NCBI GenBank assembly: GCA_016785225.1 | Contig: JAFBJZ010000510.1 | Coordinates: forward strand, 372,001 to 436,000 | DNA: 64,000 nucleotides | Direction of reading: 5' to 3' | From: Psettodes erumei | Lineage: Eukaryota > Chordata > Actinopteri > Pleuronectiformes > Psettodidae | Shown here: piece by piece, positions 12,401-24,801 of the stretch | Layout: every line of letters begins with the position of its first letter | Numbering within the stretch: position 1 is the first letter of the stretch | Program-made: the position numbers and the translations under genes | The notes under the pieces: generated by a model | What the model was told of the DNA's origin: nothing | Seen by the model: the letters and a program-made list of their open reading frames with translations, nothing else | Databases searched by the model: none

Positions 12401-15400
12401 CAGGTTTTCCAGTTCACAGAGTCATTACTCAGCTGCACTTTGTAGGTATGGACCCAGTCCCAACTGTAGTGAACACCAACAGGGACAAGAAATCAACTTT
12501 AGATAGATTCCAGTGCAGCGGCCTACCAAATCAACAACACAGTGAACATTTAACTTATTAATACCTCCAGGGTCCAATCAGCTTGCCTACAAATGTCTTG
12601 TGTTTTCAGTAATTTTGTTGTGTTGTGGATCATTCTTAGGTAGATATTTTATTTCAAAACTCTATATATTGATTGGAACACCAGGATGCTGTTGATCTTG
12701 ATACTACCTGACCTCCAGATGGAGTTTCGGCCTTGCAGGATCACTCCAGTGAACAGGGTGAGGTGGATGGCGTCAACCTCGAGCCACTGGTGCCGGTCTT
12801 TATACTCTGCACACCAGGCTCCATCGTACAGGTCCCCGTCCTCAATGCCCGACTGAAAAAAAAAAGCATGTTGGATTTTTTTAGTCTACTGCAGAAGACA
12901 TTACACCCCCGCAAAATGCTCCTGGCTCTGTCCCAGTTTGAAGCATTGCATAAGATTTTGGTGTTGGCCTGACTGTAAAATAATTGCTTTCAGACTGCAG
13001 AACAAGAGGGGGATGGTGGTGGCTGGGGTATTGAATAACATTGCTGGCATTTGGGAGATTATTTTATGGAAATGATAAGTGACTCTGTTTATTGAAAAAC
13101 TACATAAAGTGCTCAACAAGAACACTTTCTACTGCAAATCCAGTCAGTGAAGTTTTATTATAGTGGTAATTTTACATGCCAATATAAACAAAGGGAAAAA
13201 AAGATGGAGAGTGTAGCAAACCTACTTTACTTTACAGTTCATTGGTTTCAGAAATACAAAGTGGAGATTATGGAAAGAGCTGCTAGCATGGTTGTAGACT
13301 TTCCGTTTTGTTCAAGCAAAAAATGTCTAGAAGTGATACTTCACTTTGTCCTCTTGATTTTGTTTCCTGATCCTGATCCTGATAAGTGATAAAGGAATTC
13401 TTCATTTTATGTTTGAGTGGTTTCAATAATGACATATGTGTTAATCATGTTGATTTGTTGGTAGCTTATCAGCTGACTCCCACTTCTTTTCTGGATTTTT
13501 GTCTTGGATTTTACAGTAGATGTGTGTCTTTAACATTGTAATATTGTATAAATAAACGAAACTAATCTTTTTGAAGCTCAGACTATGATCCAGATGTAGA
13601 CTGACCTGGATATTCAGCCTCCCCCTGTGAGGACCCAGGCCTGTCCTCTGGTAGGAAGAAGCCTGAATCTGGCTGTCATCAACCCGCAGGGACTCCAGCC
13701 CAAGGGGAGGACAATCTACAAGGGGTGGAAAATGAAAAGCAATCATGAGATAAAATCTTGTTTGGGTTTGTGTCTGTGCTTGTCTCCGAGTACCAGTTCT
13801 TTGCAGCTCTGGGACTGAGCTCTGAAGGGTTAATACTCTCTCTCTGGTTTTGCTGAAGAAAGCAAATACATTGCTAATGTAACATGAGTTCCCAGCAGTT
13901 GTTAGTTGTCAGTTCTGTCGAAGTGTGGAGGCCCTCTCCTCCTCCTCGTCCTCCTCCTCATCCTCGGGGGAAACTCCAGATCAGTGAATCTGAAGAGGGT
14001 TTGAATGTAACCTGAGACAAAGTTGAGGGCCAAGACCTTAAAGTCGAACCCTCAGCAGAGCGGGAAGACGAGCGCTGCAGCTGCAAAGTATTTTACGGCT
14101 TTCGGAACAAGCAATAACATTCCCATCAGTCACAAACACTACTGACATTGTAGGTCAAAACAGCCTGGTTTGTTCTCTTCAGGTCCAGGGATGTTTTTTA
14201 CATCGTTGAAATTACAGGAAATGGAGCAAAAGAAAGTTATCTGCTCTTTCATTAGCATTTCACACAAATTCCTTTAATATGTGTATTTTGGTCATTAGTT
14301 GATTAATCTTCTTATTGAGCCACAGTCATTTCTGCATAAAAATTTACTAGTTCCAGCTTCTCAAATCTAAACATTTGCTTTGCTGAATGTTTCTGGGTTT
14401 TTTTTTCTTTTGGCCTGTGTGTCAGATGAAACAAGCAATTTGCAGACATCCCCTTGGGCTTGGGGAAATTGTGGTGGACATTTTTTGCTATCTTTCAAAA
14501 ACATTAATCCTTAGTTGCAGCCCAAAAGATGTTATCCACATGAAGGGCGAAAGCATCGAATAAGGCTTTGGCTCTGATTTCCTTGCAGTTGCACAGTTTG
14601 TTCTTTTCCTAAAATGAACCATAAATCTGCATGTTGTCTGGGAACTCAGAGAGTGAGCTCTGAAAACTGTGTCAAACACTAACAATATTAAGATAGCTAA
14701 TATACAATGTTGAACATCCTAATTCTAACAAAACTACAGAATGCTCACTTGAGTAGTCATTTTGTAAAGAAGCTTTGGCTCTGGTTGGACTGCAGCTATC
14801 TTCGATCAAAAATACAACCTTAAAATTCAGCGAGTGAGATTCACTATGAGAAAAACGAAAAAAAAGTTAGATTTAATTTCACTAATGTGAAGACGGCATT
14901 TTGTTACTAAACCCTCTGTATATATGTGTTGTAACCTGATTTATGCTTTACAGTTTACTTTACATTGACACAGGCTAAGCAGAGCAGATGTAGTAAATCA
15001 GAGGCAAAGTGGGTTCCTGAAGGCATCATTTATTAATCGCACTTCTTTAGATAAAATATATTATTCGGTTTTAACTAGCTTGAAGTTCTTACAGCTTCAC
15101 GTACAAAACTAGAGGTGGATACTTGGCAGAAGTCGAAATGATAAAAGAGTTAAACAAAAAAAATCCTACCCAGTTTTTTATTATTTACAGTTTCTTCTTT
15201 TTTCTTTTCGTCTTCTTCTACTTTGGTGTTGTTGCTGTTGTTGACTTCTTCTTCTTCTTCTTCGCTGTTCTGCTTGATGTTTTTGGTGTCCAGCTGTTTG
15301 TCTCTGGCAGCGGTGAACTTTGTCTCTGCTGTGGTTGGAGCCGCTCGGTCTCTGCCCTGCTCCTCGGAGTCGGACCCAGACCCGGTCCGGTTTACGGCCG

Positions 15401-15506
15401 TGCTTTTAGATAATGGAGAGCTCTGGGTACTCAGTTCTCTGGCGTCGGCTGCAAATAGTCCCAGAAAAGTCAACGCAGCCAACAACGCGCACAATGACTT
15501 TTCCAT
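6452..15506 (-). CDS. cpxm1: Carboxypeptidase X member 1 (probable non-catalytic, secreted)
   Basis: Thirteen exons in minus order: 15170-15506, 13606-13715, 12713-12852, 12379-12463, 11590-11740, 11384-11472, 11108-11231, 10149-10345, 9276-9455, 7974-8268, 7551-7690, 7310-7412, 6452-6798. Phase holds throughout, giving 765 aa (human CPXM1 is about 734). The chosen start (MEKSLCALLAALTFLGLFA) opens directly with a signal peptide; an in-frame upstream ATG at 15602 would bury it. Next come an acidic/Lys/Asn linker, a discoidin (F5/8C) domain at about 113-274 (CPPLGLESLRV, GPHRGRLNIQ), an M14 N/E carboxypeptidase domain at about 295-610, a transthyretin-like domain, and an Arg-rich tail. Zinc ligands are kept (H357, E360 in HGNE; H495), as is E587. 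The residues corresponding to CPA Arg145 and Tyr248 are His (H432 in DLNHNF, H565 in AWHTVPG), as I recall for mammalian CPX-1. It is probably a binding protein rather than a peptidase. Confidence 0.93.
8278..8525 (+). repeat. interspersed repeat family B, copy 1 (TIR-type, in cpxm1 intron 9)
   Basis: The stretch starts with GGTGGAAGAAGGACAGTAGT and runs through AAAATATACTTAAGGTAT and TGCAGAAAAATAGCCC to a TGCTACAGCTGCT region. It matches my memory of an abundant fish non-autonomous element that starts CAGTGGTGGAAGAAGTA and ends with the inverse. It abuts cpxm1 exon 10, whose acceptor is at 8269-8270. Related copies lie near 42243-42801 and 53562-53755. Confidence 0.6.
14290..14505 (-). repeat. 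interspersed repeat family A, minus-strand copy in cpxm1 intron 1
   Basis: The reverse complement carries the landmarks of the family: AAATTGCTTGTTTCATCTGA, AGATTTGAGAAGCTGGAA and GATTAATCAACTAATGAC. It is diverged, with no target-site duplication visible by eye. Confidence 0.55.
15225..15265 (-). repeat. coding trinucleotide repeats in cpxm1 exon 1
   Basis: A GTT/CTG-rich run followed by (TTC)6 on the plus strand encodes an Asn/Ser run and a six-Glu run on the minus strand, in the linker between signal peptide and discoidin domain. Such pure tracts are prone to length change, and the linker is poorly conserved in the family. Confidence 0.75.
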
Positions 15507-17859
15507 CTTTGCTCTTTGTTTGCTGCTGCAGGAGTGGTGGGGAGGAAAAGCACATTCCCCCGGCCCGTTTATGAGGTGATGATGCCAGACCTCCATCCAC
15601 ATCCCTCCTCCTCCTCCTCCTCCTCGATCTCACCTCCCCCTCCCTCCCACAATCCCATCTCAATGTGATTCGGAAAAGGACTTGTGCATGATCACAGTTT
15701 ACATAATGTAGTTTATGTGTTCAGCAGTAAATTCACTTCACATATAAAGTCCATTGAAAAACAACAGATACTTAATTGCCATACAGTATTTTAAACAAGA
15801 TGCTGATATGATGTACTAACAATGGCAATGACGATCTTCTCAATGGACAGAACAAAGGTTAATTCAGTCTACCACTATTTAATTTCTTGCCACTGGCAAA
15901 TGTCAAAATCAGTTCTCTTTTTTTCAAGATAATGTGGTTTAAGTTGAAGTGTATTTGTCGTGAAATTGTGAATAAATACATTACTGTAATTGTACTTTTT
16001 AAAATTTACTTTTTTTTTTTTTTTTTAACTTTTAGCCATAATTTGGTGACATCTAGCGACGGCAATGTTGGTTTGTTGTTCTGTCAGTCACTGTCACCCA
16101 GACTGTAATATGGATTTTAACTATGGATTGTCACTAAATATAGCAATGATCCTTTGGTTGGTCGTGTTGTGTGTTTTGGATAGGAAAAAAAAAGATAAAA
16201 ATAAAGATAATATGTACTAATACTATGTATAGTCAGCTTCCATCTTATACCAATGATTCCAACTGTAAAGCACTACAGATCCTGCAAGCTAATTAGAACT
16301 ATTTTCTGAGTGTTTCAGAAAAACATCCGCTTGCCTTTTACATTTTCAGTGCAATCAGATAAAATCTGTATTTTTCTTGATTGCTGCATGCTCCACTTTC
16401 TGCCACTGCTCTGATCTTCAGAAAAACTTTCTTCTTTTATATCTGTAACTCTGCCAACACCATCTCCAGCCTGTTCTAGTCTCCAAATCACGACCTCCAA
16501 ATACTTCTGGTAGTTCTGAGATATCATCAGAAGAACCCCTGTCTCATTTCCTGAAAGACACCAAATATAAAACAGCTGAGACATCGTTAACATTCTATGT
16601 GACAATAAATTCTGTATTACATAAATACCAGCTGGCCAACATATCCTAAAATGTTGTTGTTGCACATGTATTGTTTGTCCCATCCTGCCTCTTGTCTTTA
16701 ATGTTGTATGTTTATGGGACTGGATTTATTCCAGCAGCAGAACTGTGAAGCTCAGACTGAGAATGTTCGTATAGAGTGATCACAGCAAATATAACAAACA
16801 CTTACAGAGGACACATAATCTCTTGATTGTTGACTTGCATCCAAACTGCATGTTTCTTGGATTGTCATCAAACCCACACATCTGTGTTGTATTCACGTTT
16901 TACGGACAGGAAACAAACTCACTTGACTTTCATCATTTGGTAAATTTTTATCATGTCGCAATGCAAGGCATTTCAGTTCAGTGAAAATGTTCCTGATGCT
17001 GCCCCTGACCAAATATTTCTTGTCAGTTATTCTTTAATAAAATAGAACTAGAGGGGACTAGATAGATATGGTGTGACAAACTGAGACAATGGAATGTCAG
17101 TATGTGGCATGAAAGACAAAACACAGTATAGATCCTACTCATCTGCATGTATGTAAATATCTATAATGCATGAGAAGGTTATACAAACATATTAACATGA
17201 TTGAAAAAACTCTTCAGGTGAAGTAAATTGAAAATTTCAGTTTCACATTTGAAGTTTAAGAGTGGGATCAGATATAAGCTATGTGGCACTATGCATATGA
17301 AAAGTAGAGACTTCTCATGCACTCAGAAAGTCAGGAAAGTAGATTTCTTTATATTAGTCATCTCTGTCTCTCTCAGTGTTAGTACAGCAGCTGCCAAATG
17401 AAGAACTTGTGATGTCTATTGCGTCTTCTGGGAATTTGACTTCATGTTTTCCTGGTTAGACAGTATAGACAGGATGATAGTTTGTGTGGATAGCAAATGT
17501 GCAGAGGACTTCGGGGACTTAAAGTAAAGCTTCAGTTTTACATAGGAGGTAACCCCCTATCATGCTGTACAAAAAATGTATGTTTCTTTCTATCGTTTGC
17601 TTTTAATAATTGTTGTTATCCTTACGTTAATCCATAGACCCTAACCACTGCAAAAGAAAAAAAAACGCAAATGTTCTCTTATGGAATTTAATTTCTACTT
17701 TTGAATTATTTTATATTATGTATGCAAAAATGGAAACTAAAAACATTAAATTGCAAAATCTTGCCAAAAAGTCGCTAAGTATAAAAAAATAAATTATGAT
17801 GACGATGCTTATAATAAGTTGATGCTTTTATTCTGAAATCGAGAAGACCTGAAACTGAT
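15507..17859. other. intergenic region between divergent cpxm1 and rnf145
   Basis: It holds the cpxm1 upstream region (CT-rich, with a CCTCCT run near 15605-15625), then AT-rich DNA. I see no coding exon and no recognisable RNA gene. Oligo-T (about 16011-16026) and A-rich tracts occur. The distance between the two start regions, about 2.4 kb, is too large for a compact bidirectional promoter. Confidence 0.5.
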
Positions 17860-18175
17860 TGGCTCATTTCGAAATGACGTGTACGGGGAAATGGCCACGC
17901 AGCCGTGAGGAATCACAACATTGCATTTTGGGTCTCTTCTCTTATCATCGTATCCTCAGTGTCGTTTAATTTTGGACATTTAATTTCGCTCTTTCCATGG
18001 CGGCCGCTTCAGGCTATTACTGACAAGCGGGAGCTGGATATAAAACGTGAACACTTTGTTTGCGTGCAGTGCAATGAAAACATGTCGCTGGTCGCTCCAG
18101 AAGCTAACCACCAGCAGCAGCGGCAGGAACTAGCTAGCAAATGGCTGTTCGGCTCTGTTTTCTGTCACTGTGCGA
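17860..18175 (+). promoter_or_regulatory. rnf145: rnf145 promoter and 5' noncoding exon (putative)
   Basis: A rise in CpG content starts near 17860 with a CRE-like TGACGTG at about 17876. The stretch ends at 18175 in a clean donor (GTAAGT at 18176). No reading frame passes in phase from it into the next exon at 18403, so it is read as 5' UTR. It contains GAACTAGCTAGC at about 18127-18138, a word type that recurs at other 5' ends in the window. Confidence 0.55.
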
Positions 18176-18520
18176 AGTAAGTGAAACTATATCACTTTCT
18201 ACACGATATCTTCTCGAAAAGCTTTGTAATTGTAATATATGAATACGCAGTCTACCCCTGCACTTCTCAGTCTCTCATTTATGGCTAAAATGCGACAGTA
18301 AAGCGGAGGTTTACGGCTAAAACAACGGCCTGGTTGTTAATACAGGAGTCCTGCGGTGTAGTGTGAGAAACCTAATGTGTGTGTGTGGCTGTTTTTTTCC
18401 AGATGACAAGAAGACGAGCAAAACAGTAGCCAGGCTGCTGCGAACCTGCGCCCCGTAGCATTAGCCAGCAGCATGTGACACAGAAGCTCTCTGCCCACCA
18501 GGAAGTTGGTTTTAATCAAG

Positions 18521-21500
18521 ATGCCTCGTCTGGAAGAGTTGGCCAACGTTGCTCTCAGGGTGCCGAGCATACTGGTGCTGGACCTGCTGTATAAATGCGA
18601 CATTGAAGGTTTAACAGAGCATCTCAAGGCCAAAAATGAAGACATGCTCTTCAAGTACAAATATGTCATCTGGAATATGTACTACCTTGGTACGTGTGCA
18701 TATGATATAATATGATCTGATCAGATAAGACTTCCAACAACAGTCGGCACAAAAGGATGATTCAAAAGAACTGCCTGGAAAATTAAGATGAACTTAAGTG
18801 TCTATTCAGGTACAAGAAAGTAAACAGCTTCAGCATATTCAATTTGAAAATACTAAGCACTACATTTAAGTGCCAAGTTCCAGTTTCAGTTGGAGTAAGT
18901 TTGTATTCTGCTGCATTTTCACTGTTTTATATGAAAGGGTTATTCTTAAAGAATGAAATCCTGACTTGAAATGTTAGCTGAATATGATATGAATATACAG
19001 CATGTTTTGTTATGACTCTAAAACTTTTAAGTCTTTAGTAGTTTTTCTGCTTCTTACAAACCACCTACTTTCAGCGTGCATGGAGAAGGAAAAAGATGAA
19101 ATACAAAAGTCCAGCAATATTTGTTGTATAAAAAAAACTTTGTGAGACTGTCTTGCAAAGACAATTTCTTCTTTTTCAAGCTTATACGTGTTCAAATCTG
19201 CAACATACAGCAAATCTGATGACAAGGGTCTGTGTGAATGTGAATCCGGCTTGTGTTTTCTTCTTTTCACTCTTTGCTTCATCATTCACAGAAAAGGTAA
19301 CTTGAGTGTTCTTTGTTGTCTCCCAGGTCATCTGATAAACGTGGTGGTGTTGGTTCTGCCTTTGAGACACATTGTGGCGCTCTACCTCCATATCCTCACT
19401 GCCCTTCTCCTATACATGGGGCATCAGATTTCCAAGTGAGATTTTCTACTATTACTCCACTTCCTAGTATTATTGTGCCGGATCATTTTTCTGTCTTTCA
19501 CTTGCTTGTAAATTTGTATTGTAACGTGAGAACTCTGTGTGAAGAAGGCCTCGGGTTTCATACGATAAAAAAGAGACTGACTTAACTTGTTTGCCCGCAA
19601 GTAAATGAATCAGTAAACTCTTCAAAATTTAAGTTAACACATTTATTGATTAACAATGTTATATTTTTATTATTTACAACAAATATGAAAACATAATCCC
19701 CTAATTTGTAAATATTATCTTTTATTGTCATCTCAGGAAGTATTAGCTTTTAGTAGCATTACATTTTATTACATTTTTGATTACATTTTCCATTGATTTC
19801 TTAAATTAGTTGAGTAGCATAATTTATTTACTAATATTTTTAAAATTATTTGAGCATAAATCACGTTGGCTCCTGCATTTACATTGCACTGGCTATGAAG
19901 TCTAAACAACTGCTAGTAAGACAAGGAGCAACTCCAAAAAAAAAAAGCAAATATCAGCAAGATGCAGCCACAGATCACACCTCAGGCAGTTGTTCATTGC
20001 CGTTTGTTATTGTAACAGTATGTGTCTGTTTAAAACAAACCACATACAGTGTCGTCTTTTTGTTTTGCAGGGATTATGTGCGTGAGGAGCTGCAGTATGG
20101 TTATGAAGGAGCTGTGTACCTCGATTCTCTGGCCTTCAACAGATTTGTCACTGCAATGACTAGTGAGTCCCAAAACTATGGCTAAAAGCCATGTGAAGTT
20201 TGCATTTCATAAGGCTTCACTATCAAAAAGACATCAGTGAGCCACATCTTCGGACTGGTTGGCAGGTCTCTTCATAACAGAAAATGTTGGCACAGCGCTT
20301 CCTGTAAGGACTGTGTCTTACAGGAGCTACTCTGCAGAGCCCGTGAAAGTGATCGCCATTATTATGATCCTGTGGAGCTGTTGTGCCCATATTTTTTGTA
20401 ATGAGGAAACATGTCACCCAGCGTAAAGATGTGGCTCACTGGTGCCTTTTCATTTCTGCTGTGTTCTCTGGCACAGATGAATGAGCTAAATCGGCTTCTG
20501 CATGCACAGGCACTTGTTAGTGGGACACGCTCATTGTTGCTTTTCAGACGAATTGCCGACGAGAAGAAAAATGTAGTAAATTGCCACAACATCTGGCTTC
20601 AGGGATACTAAGTAGGCTGAGGTTTACAGTCATAGCGATTGTGTTTCCTGCTCAGGTCAGATTATCCTCAGCACGCTGTGTGCCTTCCTGATGAGGACCA
20701 GAAAGGTTTGGCTGTTCTCTGCTCACATGCTCCCCCTGCTGGCCAGACTCTGCGCCGCTCCTCACGCCACGCTGCTGACCGTCAACACTTTCTCCATGGC
20801 ACTGACCGGCTGCGGGATCGCCATGTTCCTCCTCTCCAATCTATTCGTGCCATATCGCCTCGCAAGGGCCGCCTACTCAGAACTGCTTCAGGTGGAGGTA
20901 CTCTTATTCTGAAACCCTTTGTGCAGTCTGACTGTTTTGGTGTCGCCTGATGGAGTGAGGATTGTTCATTCATTTTTCCATTTTATCAATACTCTTTACT
21001 TAGAAATATTCTGTTTTTTGTTACGACACTTGTTGAAATATCTGCAGGTATATTCAGTAGTAACATAAATAAAAACTCATTTTGTGGCTTTTTAACAATT
21101 CAAAGTTAGATGTCATAGTTTCTAGTTTTAAAGTGTATTTTAATAATCTTTTTTCACATTTCATCTCAAGTTTTTGCACATATGATTTTTATTGATTAGA
21201 AATGGAACACAGCCCACAGTTCACGTGATAGCCACATGTTGTGAGCTCGACCTCTTTTAGTGATGGCTTTGTGTGCGCTGCGTCCTGTGTCTACACTCTT
21301 CATTACATCCCTGGTTTCCCCATCCTTTCAGGTGATCGAACTGTACAGACTTCTGGCTGTGGGAATCTCTCTGTGGAACCAGTTTGCCGTCCCAGTGCTC
21401 TTCAGTGTCTTCTGGTTTGTCCTCTTCATCGTCCAGCTGTGCTCAGACACCGTGTCTGGCAACGCCGCCTCAGCAGCCCATCAGGGAATCCTGTTCTTCC

Positions 21501-24500
21501 TTCTCACAAGGTTTGATGTGAATGTATGGATTATATAGTACAGTATAGATTATAGTATATTACATATTATAGTTGCTCTGCATTTCTAAACAATAAATTC
21601 TTGTGCTTTCAGTGTGTCTGAATGTTGCGCCACACCGTACTCCCTTCTGGGTCTGACCTTCGTGGTGTCCTATCTGGCGCTTGGACTGCTCAACCTATGC
21701 AAGTTCTACCTGGGAGGTTATGCAGCTGTTCAGAATGAGAATGTCATGCACAGGTGAGATGGTTTCACTTGGTCCACTTTCCACATTTAAAGATGCAAAC
21801 AATTAATTTTGATCGGGATCAATAAAGTAAATCTATCTGTCTTATAAAAATTCTTTCGTGTAACTATGTCAGATAGATATTGAGGTTCATATCACACAAG
21901 ACAAAAGAAAGCAGGGAATGCTCACCCCTGTGTTACTTCTGCTTTGTTGGGACTTAACCTCAGCCTCTTTATCTCCCTGTCCACAGAGGCGTGACCGAGG
22001 GCGTCACTCTGCTCCTGCTCGCCCTCCAGACGGGTCTGCTAGATATGCAGGCGCTGCAGCGCACCTTCCTCCTCAGCATCATCCTCTTCATCGTGGTGAC
22101 TTCCACCCTGCAATCCATGATCGAAATCACTGACCCAATCATTCTGGCTTTGGGTGCATCCCGCAACAGGTATTAGCTACAAGAGGGAATTTCATTTATT
22201 TTCACAAGATGGAAGTAAAATTCACTTGTAAAGCCACGTAAAGTGTAAAAATGATTTACAAGTTCTGTAATGATTTTGCACAATTACCCTTTGGGTGTTT
22301 TTCGTTTGTCTCCTTTCTGTCTGTGCGTCTTAGGAGTCTATGGAAACACTTTCGCGGCCTCAGCATGTGTCTGCTTCTGCTGGTTTTTCCAGTGTTTATG
22401 GCTTATAAAATCTCCCAGTTCTTCCACATGGACTTCTGGCTCCTAATACTCGTGTCCAGCTGCATGCTGACTTCGCTTCAGGTAGGAGGAGCGACTGTGT
22501 ATGTCTATCAGGTGGAAGGAAGGAAGATGGATTATTCTATAAAAAAAACAACCCTATTTTGGAATTGGAACGATTCCTTATTTTGGTGCCCCCTTGTGGT
22601 TTTGATAAAAAAAATACACATACATATAGACATGGTCTGCACTAGTTTTGATATTGTCCATTTTCAGACACACAACACATTTGTGCCATAACAATGATGT
22701 GAACAGTGTTGTAATCACATAAAAAATGTATATATTTTTGTTTATGTTATTGTTAATTTCCCATTACTTTTCCTCAGAACCATATTCAAATAAATATAAT
22801 CTAACAAGAGTTAAAATATTTATTATTTCTGGATAATATTAATAATGAAATAATACTTTGAATGCAAACAATGGCATTGTCTAAAAACTATTACATATTT
22901 TAATTAATAATAATCATGAATAAACCACATTTGAACATATCCTTTGTTTTATATTTGCTCTTTAGCATCTTAGTACATGTGCTTTTGTTTACAAAGAGGT
23001 TTGTTGTTTTTTTTATTGTTTGTGCACAAAGCAAAAACTGATAAAACATACTGTTTTTAGAAAATTCAAAAATAAATATACTGATTGTATTTTCCAGGTT
23101 ACAGGCACCATGCTGATCTACTCCCTCTTCATGGTGGAGCTGTTCCGCAGCGACCCGATCGAGAGCCTGGACGAAGTGATCTACTGGGTGAACGCCGTCA
23201 GCAGGGTGCTGGAGTTTGTGGTGGCGCTCTGCGTGGTGGCTTACGGCACCTGGGAGTCACTGTTCGGGGAGTGGAGCTGGATGGGCGCCTCTGTCATTAT
23301 CATCCACTCCTACTTCAACGTTTGGCTGAGAGGTCAGTCTGGCTGGAAGAGCTTCCTGCTCAGACAGGAAGCGGCTAAGAAGATCAATTCCCTCCCCAAG
23401 GCCACAGCTCAGCAGCTGCAGCAACACAACGACGTCTGCTCCATCTGCTTCCAGGTCAGTCACACGGCCACAGGCACGTCATCGGAGGGCTTGAGCAGTA
23501 ACTCCAAAGCCGGAAATACTTTTCAAAATATTTAAAAAATCATTGTAATTATAGTGTAGGCCTCCAGGACCTGACCTCACATATGTGCATTTTTGGTTTT
23601 TTGCACATAATCTACACGACAGATGTAAAACAGATGTGAAAGCAGAGGTCAAGAAGCCATAGGCATATACAGTAGCTTCTCCCTCTTAAGATGAAAAAAA
23701 CAAACTAATATATATAACACGTAACGTGAAGATACATATAAACACAAAGGAAATATATGATAACAAGAGACACTGACAGTAATTATATTAATCTCTTGCC
23801 TTCTGACTACAGTTTAGTCACAGTAACATTATTATCAGTTTGATTTTCTGTTCTCTCTCTTTTCACAGGAAATGACCTCTGCTGTGATCACATACTGTAG
23901 ACATTTCTTTCATGGCAACTGCCTCCGCAAGTGGCTGTATGTGCAGGAGACCTGCCCCATGTGCCACCAAAAGGTCAGACCCACCCCACCAGGTCAGAGC
24001 GAGGCTTCGGGTGATGCTCCAGCAGAGGGAGACATAGGGCCAGATCTCACAGCACAAGACGGGAATCAAAACTCAGACAGCAGCTCGTCCCAAGAGACGC
24101 AGAGCAACGATGTTACTCCTGAACCCGCCCAGCGGCAGGAGGAGAGGGAAAGCTCTGAGGACGGAGCTTGTGGAACAGGAGATAAAGACCAACCAGCTGA
24201 AACTCACAAAAAGACAGCTCAAGGTCTTTGTTTCAGCTCCAGTGGGGACTTTGTTGGATTTGCGTCGAATTGCTCTTCAGCGGGCCATTCTAGTTCCCAG
24301 ATGCTGCTGGGGAAAACCTCTTCTCCTGACATGTGCTGCACAGGTGAGAAGAGCGGCAAGGACTCACCACTGCCATCGACTCCTAATGATGAAAATGAGA
24401 ATACAGTGGCGGGCCAGTGTGACTCTAAAGGAGCTGGACACGAAGATGCAACTTCCTGTCTTGGAGTGGCACAGAACAGCGGTGAAAAACAGGAGAGCTG

Positions 24501-24801
24501 TCATGGGACACCTGAATCATGGAATGGCCTTGATTCAGCAGAATCGGAAAGTGCTGTTAAAAATCAAAAGGTTGTCTCACGTGACACGTGCCTTCTTGAT
24601 CGCCAAACATTTGTCAAATCTTGTGTTCAAAACTCAGAACTCTTAGACTGCATTGATGGTCCTCAAAGTCATAAAGGTAATGGTACATACTCAGTCTTGG
24701 ACCTGGACGGGCTGGCGGGGGCTGAACCTGTCCCACAGATCCTGCGGCCGTCCTCCTCGGACGCCACCTTCTCCCACACAAGCACAGACAACACTGACTG
24801 A
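18521..24801 (+). CDS. rnf145: RING finger protein 145, multipass ER E3 ubiquitin ligase
   Basis: Coding exons: 18521-18689 (exon opens at 18403), 19327-19435, 20071-20162, 20656-20891, 21332-21510, 21613-21753, 21987-22169, 22334-22481, 23098-23454, 23869-24801. Phase is kept; 848 aa. The start MPRLEELANVALRVPSILVL aligns with the RNF145 N terminus. Many hydrophobic segments follow (residues about 58-500) in the TRC8/RNF145 pattern, including ALLLYMGHQISKDYVREEL, WLFSAHMLPLLARLC and LFLSIILFIVV-like stretches. A C3H2C3 RING-H2 lies at about 530-573 (CSIC, CRHFFHGNC, CPMC). The family acts in the ER membrane in sterol-linked turnover of HMG-CoA reductase or SCAP. The tail after the RING is about 275 residues, Ser/acidic-rich and longer than I recall in mammals. 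RNF139 was considered; the N-terminal half fits RNF145 much better. Which teleost paralogue (a or b) is unknown. Confidence 0.93.
20235..20441. repeat. foldback (MITE-like) inverted repeat in rnf145 intron
   Basis: The left end CAGTGAGCCACATCTT is matched exactly by the reverse complement of the right end. The arms stay similar inward for about 70 bases with small gaps (for example TTGGCACAG on the left against TGGGCACAAC on the right). The loop contains a further small hairpin (CTGTAAG and CTTACAG). The element lies in the intron between 20162 and 20656. No target-site duplication was evident. Confidence 0.7.

Noticed and set aside
13925..13965. CCTCCT-rich block that would encode an acidic EDEEEDEEE run on the minus strand inside cpxm1 intron 1
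   Set aside because: No usable acceptor and donor around it, and exons 1 and 2 already join in phase (KKL then DCPPLG) without it.
15507..15602. Upstream in-frame ATG for CPXM1 at 15602
   Set aside because: It would place about 32 polar residues before the signal peptide; the ATG at 15506 fits a secreted protein.
17905..18180. Possible longer N terminus for RNF145 from the upstream exon
   Set aside because: Joining 18175 to 18403 meets a stop before the MPRLEELANVALRVP start, so the upstream exon is read as noncoding.
24110..24646. Second plus-strand frame of about 178 codons under the rnf145 last exon
   Set aside because: Out-of-frame shadow; the real frame continues from the RING domain to a stop at 24801.
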